From Flavobacterium sp. UBA6135 (GTDB lineage: Bacteria; Bacteroidota; Bacteroidia; Flavobacteriales; Flavobacteriaceae): DNA of 64,000 bases. How positions within the stretch are numbered: position 1 is the stretch's first letter; each line of letters begins with the position of its first letter. The DNA is taken from assembly GCF_002428305.1 (NCBI RefSeq), contig NZ_DIVJ01000040.1, forward strand, positions 229 to 64,228, in the 5' to 3' direction. The position numbers and the translations under genes were made by a program. Below, piece by piece: positions 55,129 through 61,276 of the stretch. A model generated the notes under the pieces. That model did no database searches. It was given only the letters and a program-made list of their open reading frames with translations, and was not told where the DNA came from.

Positions 55129-55238
55129 TAAACATTTGAAACGAAGTTTTTAAACTGTTATTTTTCAGTCCTTTGCATTGTATTTCATATTGTTTCGTGG
55201 CTCACATAAGTTTAATTTTATCATTAAGAATTGTGAGT

Positions 55239-56489
55239 ATGGAAACGACAAAAAAATCAACGTTTAAGGTACTGTTCTACCTTAAAAAGAACGCCCCAAA
55301 GAAAAACGGAAAGGTTGCAGTTATGTGCAGGATTACCGTAAATGGCAAACAGTCTGCATTTAGTACCAAGTTGGATATTACCGCATCGAATTGGGATTTG
55401 AAGTATGGCAGGGTTTTAGGAAAAAGCAGGGAAGCCCAAGACGTAAACGGTAAACTTGACAAAATCCGTTTGGGTATCGAGGAATGTTATTCCAAAATCC
55501 TGAAAAACGAGGGAGCTGTAAACAGTGTGAAACTTAAAAATGCCTTTCTCGGTATGGAAAGCGGAGAGCTTACTTTTTTCAAATTCTATGAACAGTTCCT
55601 TTTAGACTATGAGAAAAAAGTCGATAGCGGACTTCGGGTAAACGGAACTCGCACCAAATACAAAACACTTTTAAAGCATCTTCGGAATTTTGCACTTACA
55701 AAATACGGTTATTCCGATATATCATTTAACGACCTTACTTCTGATTTTGTACAGGACTTTGATTACTACCTGCGTGACGACCAGAGTTTAGAGCATAACA
55801 CCATTTGGCTGTATATGATTGGTTTTACTACCCTCTGTCGGTTGGCAATGAGCAGAAAGCACCTTGCTTTCAATCCGTTCAGCGAGTACAAGAATACCAA
55901 AAAGGACAAAGACCGTGGCTATCTGTTACGGAACGAGTTAGAACAGCTTGTAACATTCAATTGTGATACCAAAAAAGATGAATTGGTAAAAGACCTGTTT
56001 GTTTTCAGTTGCTTTACAGGGCTTTCCTATTCGGATATGAAAGGACTTAAAAACAGTAATATCCAAGAGTTCTTTGACGGCAATCAATGGATTATTATAC
56101 GGAGAAAGAAAACATCTACATCGTCCAATGTGATGCTGTTGGATATTCCAAAAATGATTATCGAGAAATATGCAGGACTGTCAAAGGACGGCAAGGTTTT
56201 TCTTGTACCCTCAAACACCGTCTGCAATGATAGTTTGAAACGAATATCCCAACTGATTGAATGCCTTAAAGAAAAGAAAGTAACTTTTCATTTGGCACGT
56301 CATACGTTTGCCACCCTATTTTTGAGCGAGGGTGTTCCGTTGGAAAGTTTGAGCAAGATGTTAGGACATAAAAACATTGCCACAACACAGATTTATGCCA
56401 AGATACTTAACGAGAAAGTCGGAAAGGATATGCAAAAGGTGTCACATAAATTTAAGGGTATGGAACGCTCTTTTGTTTCGCAACTCTGA
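55239..56489 (+). CDS. Tyrosine site-specific integrase (CTnDOT/IntDOT-like)
   Basis: 416 residues from ATG 55239; the frame extends to 55173 but those 22 residues are hydrophobic and non-homologous. N-terminal arm-binding domain (KSTFKVLFYLKKNAPKKNGK), SAM-like core-binding domain (~105-200), catalytic domain: FTGLSYSD, Lys in RRKKT, HLARHTFAT (His-x-x-Arg), LGHKNI (His) and the nucleophile Tyr in TQIYAKI. The position of the first catalytic Arg is Ser, exactly the substitution known in IntDOT. Catalyses integration and excision of the element. Followed by a terminator. Confidence 0.94.
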   Translation: METTKKSTFKVLFYLKKNAPKKNGKVAVMCRITVNGKQSAFSTKLDITASNWDLKYGRVLGKSREAQDVNGKLDKIRLGIEECYSKILKNEGAVNSVKLKNAFLGMESGELTFFKFYEQFLLDYEKKVDSGLRVNGTRTKYKTLLKHLRNFALTKYGYSDISFNDLTSDFVQDFDYYLRDDQSLEHNTIWLYMIGFTTLCRLAMSRKHLAFNPFSEYKNTKKDKDRGYLLRNELEQLVTFNCDTKKDELVKDLFVFSCFTGLSYSDMKGLKNSNIQEFFDGNQWIIIRRKKTSTSSNVMLLDIPKMIIEKYAGLSKDGKVFLVPSNTVCNDSLKRISQLIECLKEKKVTFHLARHTFATLFLSEGVPLESLSKMLGHKNIATTQIYAKILNEKVGKDMQKVSHKFKGMERSFVSQL

Positions 56490-56510
56490 AACCTACTAAA
56501 GCAATTAAAG

Positions 56511-56540
56511 AAAGTCAATGTTGTAAGCATTGGCTTTTTT
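56511..56540 (+). terminator. Terminator after the integrase
   Basis: AAGTCAATG pairs with CATTGGCTT (one G-U) around a short loop and runs into six T. Confidence 0.8.
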
Positions 56541-56633
56541 GTATTTTAGCTGTTGGATAAAACAAATGTTTTAAACCATTAAGGATGATGGATAAACTTC
56601 GTCAACCTATCATGTAATCTTAGTAAACCTCAA

Positions 56634-57305
56634 ATGGAAAAACAATCTTTAAATAATAATGTTTCGGAAGCTGATTTAACCCAAGTATTTGCATCGTTGG
56701 AAGAATTAAATAAAAAGCTAAATCAGACTGCTATTGATATTTTCACAAATGAAACACAACGAAAATTACTTTCCAAACCAAGTCATTTCACATTTTCAAT
56801 TGTACATCGAGCAATTGAATTAAATAGAGGTTTTAAAACACTCTCAGACTCAAATAATTGGATAACTGCAATAAATTTATTAAGACTTCAAGCCGATAAT
56901 TGCATGAGATTATTTGCTTTAAGTTTAGTTCAGGATAGATTAGACTTTTATGAACGAATTCAAAATGGAGAACATATCAGAAATATAAAAGATGCTGAAG
57001 GCAACAAAATGACAGATTTATATTTATTTCAGAAATTAGACAATCTTTATCCTGGATTTAGATTGTTGTATGAGAATACAAGTGGTTTTATCCACTTCTC
57101 AAATGAGCATATAAAATTTAATACTGATAGAATTGATGATGGTAACGAATTTATGATGCGTATAAGATTAGCCGAAACAACAGAATTTTCGATTAGTAAA
57201 AAAGTAGATTATGCTTTCAATATGTTCATTGTAAGTGAAGAGTTATTCAAACTTTTAAACGGATATAAATTAAGTATGATAGAATTGATGAAACAATTTG
57301 ATTAA
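56634..57305 (+). CDS. Unknown cargo protein of the element
   Basis: 223 residues, helical, no TM or signal. AT-rich with host-like codon use, unlike the GC-richer mobilisation genes. The central region (FTFSIVHRAIELNRGFKTLSD ... LLRLQADNCMRLFAL ... YENTSGFIHFSNEHI) has the look of HEPN-like/DUF5677-type proteins (RxxxxH-like ENTSGFIHF), a group found in defence and abortive-infection genes. That assignment is tentative. Sits alone between the integrase and the HTH pair, a common cargo position. Confidence 0.5.
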   Translation: MEKQSLNNNVSEADLTQVFASLEELNKKLNQTAIDIFTNETQRKLLSKPSHFTFSIVHRAIELNRGFKTLSDSNNWITAINLLRLQADNCMRLFALSLVQDRLDFYERIQNGEHIRNIKDAEGNKMTDLYLFQKLDNLYPGFRLLYENTSGFIHFSNEHIKFNTDRIDDGNEFMMRIRLAETTEFSISKKVDYAFNMFIVSEELFKLLNGYKLSMIELMKQFD

Positions 57306-57594
57306 AAAAGACCACATATCGGTGCTTGTTGATTAACAGGCACGCAGTGTAAATGCAATAACGGCTGAACTTTTTGCAGAAAATTCAACTCGTTTTGCTA
57401 TCTTAATTTTACCAACAAAAAATACTTGCACATTTTTCTGTTACTGACGTTTATACAAACACGATAATCGTGATAAAAAAGTACAAGCATTTTACAAAAT
57501 CGTTCATACAACAACACAGCCCACCGCTTTAAGCAATGGGCTGTTTCTTTAACTGACCTGATACGGCTACAATTTTAAAACATTCTTTAATCGG
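57306..57594. other. Intergenic region with hairpin and short palindrome
   Basis: Between converging genes: ACAGCCCA/TGGGCTGT hairpin (57516-57544), probably terminating one or both units, and the palindrome CACGATAATCGTG (57470-57482). No ORF. Confidence 0.6.
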
Positions 57595-57876
57595 CTAACG
57601 CTGATAGTTGTCTTCCAACACTTTCACAATATCGCTTTCACGGAAAAGTATTTTCCGTTCGAGTTTGATAAAGGGTATCAGTCCGTCATCTCTGTACTGT
57701 TGTAAAGTCCGTTTACTGATATGTAGCATTTCGCAAACCTGTTCGCCTGACAGGTAGATTTCCCCTTTTAACAATGGGTGGAAATATTCCCTGATATACA
57801 GCAGTTCGTTTTTGTTGCCTACCACAGCTTCGAGCAGGGCAAGCATATCCTCGTTTGAATTTCCAATCTGTTTCAT
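57595..57876 (-). CDS. Excisionase-like HTH protein 2
   Basis: 93 residues from ATG 57876. C-terminal MerR/HTH_17-like winged helix (LSGEQVCEMLHISKRTLQQYRDDGLIPFIKLERKILFRESDIV). The ATG overlaps the stop of the upstream HTH gene as ATGA, so translation is coupled. A longer reading frame running to 58191 overlaps that gene entirely and is not used. Such paired HTH proteins regulate excision and mobilisation in Bacteroidota elements. Confidence 0.85.
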   Translation of the reverse strand: MKQIGNSNEDMLALLEAVVGNKNELLYIREYFHPLLKGEIYLSGEQVCEMLHISKRTLQQYRDDGLIPFIKLERKILFRESDIVKVLEDNYQR

Positions 57877-58169
57877 TTCTTTTGCTTTTTTAATGGTCGC
57901 TCTCCCTGCATAAGTAACTCCACTTCGGACAATCTGAAATAAGTCTTCCGATTGATTTGTGTTGCCCCAAGAATGCCCTTTGCTCTGTACGTCTGCAATG
58001 TTCTTTTGCTGATATTGAGCAGTTGGCAGGCTTCCTGTTGGTCGAGCCATTTCGTTGCCTGTTGCAATGCTCTGTAAGGTGCAGTTATCTCCGAAATCAA
58101 ATTGGAAACTTCCTTTACTTCCTTGTGCAATGCCTTTAAAATCTGAATGTCTAAAACTGTTATTTCCAT
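57873..58169 (-). CDS. Excisionase-like HTH protein 1
   Basis: 98 residues. Helical N-terminus, then an HTH_17-type domain (WLDQQEACQLLNISKRTLQTYRAKGILGATQINRKTYFRLSEVELLM) clearly related to the next gene (shared LxISKRTLQxYR). Tandem duplication followed by divergence is likely. DNA-binding; by family a recombination directionality factor or regulator. Confidence 0.87.
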   Translation of the reverse strand: MEITVLDIQILKALHKEVKEVSNLISEITAPYRALQQATKWLDQQEACQLLNISKRTLQTYRAKGILGATQINRKTYFRLSEVELLMQGERPLKKQKK

Positions 58170-58235
58170 ATTTAATCAATTTAGACTTCAAAAATATAAG
58201 GTACTTATACAGGGTTTTCCAATGTTGCAGTCAGA

Positions 58236-58255
58236 GGTAGCATTTGGCGTTCAGA
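58236..58255 (+). repeat. 20-bp direct repeat, copy 1
   Basis: GGTAGCATTTGGCGTTCAGA, identical to 58749-58768. Confidence 0.9.
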
Positions 58256-58323
58256 TGTAAATACTATAAAAGAAACATTTAAAAATGTACCAAAAAAAAG
58301 AACAAAAAGGTCGCAAAGGTAAA

Positions 58324-58461
58324 GCGGACAGCCACCGCACCACCCAACCAAAAGACTACGGCATAATGGCAGGGCAAATGTTGGCTTCGCCGAGTTTGTT
58401 GTGCTGCCCTGCCACCCTTCGGGACTTATTCCGTTTCCTTTTGGGTTTTCCGCTTGTCCGC
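58324..58461. repeat. Large nested palindrome
   Basis: Three nested complementary pairs: GCGGACA (58324) with TGTCCGC (58455), CCAAAAG (58348) with CTTTTGG (58438), and GGCAGGGC (58368) with GCCCTGCC (58406), around a small loop hairpin. GC-rich and non-coding. The order of the pairs is symmetrical, so the whole 138 bases can fold as one structure. Confidence 0.65.
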
Positions 58462-58545
58462 CTTGATTGAATGGCTTTCTTTTTTTTCTGTTTTTTCTTT
58501 TGGAAACAATTTTAAAAGGGAGAAACGTGTTTACTTCGAGTGTTT

Positions 58546-58656
58546 GTACCTACCTACCTACTCCCATACATAGGTACACTTTTAAATAAAAGCGTAAAAG
58601 CATATTTACATACAAGCGTACATACAGATTTATGCACTTATTTATGTATGTAAATA
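58546..58656. repeat. Two inverted repeats in an AT-rich spacer
   Basis: GTACCTA (58546)/TAGGTAC (58571), and a 12-bp perfect pair TATTTACATACA (58603)/TGTATGTAAATA (58645). Confidence 0.8.
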
Positions 58657-58748
58657 CTTGCTCATATATACAGTTTTGCATCAATACTTTCATTTTTCCC
58701 ATCCATCTTTTTCTCTTTTTGGATATTATCAGCCTTTCATTTCAGTAT

Positions 58749-58768
58749 GGTAGCATTTGGCGTTCAGA
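58749..58768 (+). repeat. 20-bp direct repeat, copy 2
   Basis: Same 20 bases as at 58236, followed by a further partial copy of GGTAG. Confidence 0.9.
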
Positions 58769-58800
58769 GGTAGTGTTTGTCCGAGTGCCGAACGTCCATA

Positions 58801-59001
58801 GTTCCTTTACTTTGTAAAGGAACAGCAGAGGGAGTTTAACACATCAAAATCAGCGTATTTACGGACAAAAATGAAAAACAGCTTCGTACTGTTTTTCGCT
58901 AACTCCAATCCGTTTGCAAAACGGATTTTTCTGAACCCCTGTTCAGAGCAAGTTATCTTTTGAGGTACTCGAAATAAATTTCTGTACCTCAAAAGCACTT
59001 G
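58801..59001. other. Candidate origin of transfer (oriT)
   Basis: Four inverted repeats in 200 bases, ending 66 bases before the mobA-like ATG: GTTCCTTTAC/GTAAAGGAAC (58801-58823, perfect), AAAAACAG/CTGTTTTT (58874-58896), AATCCGTTT/AAACGGATT (58907-58927), and TTTTGAGGTAC/GTACCTCAAAA (58958-58994) extended by CAAGT/ACTTG outside. No ORF on the plus strand. Position and structure fit an oriT recognised by the adjacent Mob proteins; the nic site is not identified. Confidence 0.6.
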
Positions 59002-59067
59002 TCCTTGCAGGAAGCTGAAAACCGCTCCGAAGTCGCAGTTTTGTTTAACATTAGAAATGGATTTATT

Positions 59068-59502
59068 ATGGAAGAAAAGAACAGTAAACAGTTTAGGAAA
59101 ACAGGGAGAAAACCGAAGAATGACCCTGCCGTACATCGGTATTCCATTAACCTGAATGCAGAGGAAAACGCCAAGTTCCTTGCCCTCTTTGACCAATCGG
59201 GGATAAGTGTAAAGGCACATTTCATTACAGCCTGTATCTTTCAGAAGACGGTAAAGACTGTAAAAATTGATATGAATGCAGTAGAATATCACGCAGGATT
59301 GACCAAATTTTTCGGTCAGTTTCGGGGAATAGCAACCAATTATAATCAGATTGTAAGGTTATTGAACGCCAATTTTTCAGAGAAAAAAGCATCTGCATAT
59401 CTCTATAAATTAGAAAAACAGACAGCAGAAATGAAAGAACTATTGCTAAAGGTTTTAATTCTTACCGATGAATTTGAAAATAAATACCTGAATAAAGAGT
59501 GA
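59068..59502 (+). CDS. MobA-like mobilisation accessory protein
   Basis: 144 residues from ATG 59068; the frame opens at 58999 inside the oriT-like repeats. Starts with a basic stretch (KQFRKTGRKPKNDPAVHRYSINL) and an RHH-like beta strand, then helices (ISVKAHFITACIF; FGQFRGIATNYNQIVRLLN). This pattern matches MobA/BmgB-type relaxosome accessory proteins of Bacteroidota, related to MobC. Binds oriT and helps the relaxase. Stops 4 bases before the relaxase gene. Confidence 0.85.
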   Translation: MEEKNSKQFRKTGRKPKNDPAVHRYSINLNAEENAKFLALFDQSGISVKAHFITACIFQKTVKTVKIDMNAVEYHAGLTKFFGQFRGIATNYNQIVRLLNANFSEKKASAYLYKLEKQTAEMKELLLKVLILTDEFENKYLNKE

Positions 59503-59506
59503 AATT

Positions 59507-60760
59507 ATGATTGCAAAAATCGGAAAAGGGAGCAATATGTACGGAGCGATTTTGTACAATCAACAGAAAGTGGGAACGGAAAACGGAGCGGTTTTATTAC
59601 TGAACAAGATACCCGATACAATGAACGGCAGGTATTCCGTAGCGTATTTCAATAAGTGCTTTGAGCCGTACCTGTCGGCAAACATCAAAACGGAAAAAAC
59701 GGTACGGCATATTTCGCTGAACCCAACCCCGAAAGACAAGGTAAGCGATGAACAGTTTACCGAAATGGCACAGGAGTATATGGAGCGTATGGGTTACGGT
59801 AATCAGCCTTATATTGTTTTCAAACATACAGACATTGACCGAACACATATCCATATCGTTTCGACCTGTGTGGGCATTGACGGCAAGAAAATCCCCGATG
59901 ATTACGACCACCCACGTTCAATGGCAATCTGTCGGGATTTGGAACAGAAATACAACCTGCACAAAGCAACCGAGCAGGAGCAGAAACAACCTGATAGGAT
60001 TTTCAAAAAGGTAGAACAGCAGAAAGGCGATATAAAGAGCCAAATGGCTTCGGTAGTACGGCATCTGCCGAAATATTATCAGTACACAAGTCTTGGAGCA
60101 TACAACGCCTTGCTTTCGTTTTTTAATATTACGGCAGAGGAAATAAAGGGAGAACGGAACGGCAAGCCTGTACACGGATTAGTGTATGTAGCATTGGACG
60201 AGAAAGGAAACAAGGCAAGCAACCCGTTCAAAGCATCGCTATTCGGAAAAGATGCAGGGATTGCCCAACTGCAAAAACACTTTGAGCAGTCAAAGGAGAA
60301 AATGAAAACCAACCCTGCAAGGTCTGTCCTAAAGAATACCGTTGAATTGGCTATGCACACCACAAACAACGAAAAGGAATTTAGAAAGCAACTTGCCGAG
60401 CAGAACATTCATACCGTTGTCAGGCGTAACCACAGCGGACGGATTTACGGCATAACTTTTATTGATAACGGTAGCCGTACCGTTTGGAACGGTTCGCAGT
60501 TAGATAGAAGCCTGTCAGCAAATGTATTTAACGATTGGTGGAACAATGGCAACAAGCCCGAATTAAAGGTACAGGACAGCCCTGTTATGAATACAATGGA
60601 CGACTTACCAACGAAAGACCTATTTGAGTTTATCACACAGGAGCATTCGACTAATTTCGATTGGGGATTGTTCAGCCTGTTACCTGATGCACAGGGCGTG
60701 GATTACGAGGAAGAACAGTTTGCCAAACGAATGAAGAAGAAAAAGAGACGATTGCAATAA
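59507..60760 (+). CDS. Relaxase/mobilisation nuclease (MobB, MOBP-like)
   Basis: 417 residues. Relaxase motif III FKHTDIDRTHIHIVST (HxDxxxxHxHxVST) at ~105-120; motif I Tyr candidates lie near the N-terminus (GSNMYGAILYNQQK). Nicks oriT and pilots the strand in transfer. The C-terminal third is basic. Its start is 4 bases after the mobA-like stop, forming an operon. Higher GC than the host genes. Confidence 0.9.
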   Translation: MIAKIGKGSNMYGAILYNQQKVGTENGAVLLLNKIPDTMNGRYSVAYFNKCFEPYLSANIKTEKTVRHISLNPTPKDKVSDEQFTEMAQEYMERMGYGNQPYIVFKHTDIDRTHIHIVSTCVGIDGKKIPDDYDHPRSMAICRDLEQKYNLHKATEQEQKQPDRIFKKVEQQKGDIKSQMASVVRHLPKYYQYTSLGAYNALLSFFNITAEEIKGERNGKPVHGLVYVALDEKGNKASNPFKASLFGKDAGIAQLQKHFEQSKEKMKTNPARSVLKNTVELAMHTTNNEKEFRKQLAEQNIHTVVRRNHSGRIYGITFIDNGSRTVWNGSQLDRSLSANVFNDWWNNGNKPELKVQDSPVMNTMDDLPTKDLFEFITQEHSTNFDWGLFSLLPDAQGVDYEEEQFAKRMKKKKRRLQ

Positions 60761-60763
60761 ACA

Positions 60764-60780
60764 ATGCAATGCCATTGCAT
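60764..60780. promoter_or_regulatory. Operator-like palindrome
   Basis: ATGCAATG and CATTGCAT flank one C; another ATTGCAAT lies just upstream. It overlaps the -33 region of the next promoter, as expected of a repressor or activator site. Confidence 0.5.
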
Positions 60781-60791
60781 TACTTTTTTAC

Positions 60792-60799
60792 TAACTTTG
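60792..60799 (+). promoter_or_regulatory. -7 element for the metal-resistance genes
   Basis: TAACTTTG (then C), a close TAnnTTTG match, 10 bases before the start of the small Cys/His-rich gene. Confidence 0.6.
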
Positions 60800-60808
60800 C
60801 AAAAGAAT

Positions 60809-61147
60809 ATGAAAGTCTTTTTTTCCATATTGGCAATTTATATGATGGCGGTATTTTTAATGCCGTGTACCGATATGTATGAAAAGGAGAGTTTTCAAAA
60901 CCATAACCATTCAGAAGAATTAGCCCATAAAGCAAGCCACGACCATCAGGAAAAACCTGATATGTGCAGCCCGTTTTGTTTATGCGGTTGTTGTGGAATG
61001 GTGTCGGGCATAGTGCTTCAATGGAATGTATATAACTTAGTTAAGGCGAAGACTTTTGAACTGTCTAAGCCTGAAATATATTACAAATCTATCTTTATCC
61101 CCTGCTACTTCGGGAAAATTTGGCAACCGCCAAAGGTTAATGCTTAA
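60809..61147 (+). CDS. Small Cys/His-rich membrane-associated protein (DUF6660-like)
   Basis: 112 residues from ATG 60809; a start at 60764 lies inside the operator-like palindrome and is rejected. Hydrophobic N-terminus (VFFSILAIYMMAVFLMPC), then a His-rich stretch (NHNHSEELAHKASHDHQE) and CSPFCLCGCCG. It resembles small proteins I know as DUF6660 that precede metal RND pumps in Bacteroidota. Metal binding in the periplasm is likely. Confidence 0.7.
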   Translation: MKVFFSILAIYMMAVFLMPCTDMYEKESFQNHNHSEELAHKASHDHQEKPDMCSPFCLCGCCGMVSGIVLQWNVYNLVKAKTFELSKPEIYYKSIFIPCYFGKIWQPPKVNA

Positions 61148-61276
61148 TTTTTAATGTTTTAGTGATTACAGCTTAACGCAAACAGCGTTAGCTCGGTTTT
61201 TAGGCTATTTATATTGCCTAAAAACACAATCATTATGATTTTATCATTATTAATTCATCATTAATCGCAACAAAAA
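61148..61276 (+). other. Leader with two hairpins before the RND pump
   Basis: GCTTAACGC/GCGTTAGC (61171-61192, one bulge) and TTTTTAGGC/GCCTAAAAA (61197-61224, 9 bp perfect). The second is not followed by a T-run, so attenuation or mRNA stability is more likely than termination. Confidence 0.5.

Noticed and set aside
57877..58191. Long N-terminal extension of the second HTH gene
   Set aside because: It overlaps the first HTH gene out of frame; the ATGA overlap at 57873-57876 gives a better start.
58285..58470. 61-codon plus-strand ORF in the oriT-side spacer
   Set aside because: It is laid across the nested palindrome, has no promoter or sensible protein pattern, and is explained by the repeats.
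59597..60636. Minus-strand ORFs opposite the relaxase
   Set aside because: Shadows of the relaxase gene; no promoter or domain.
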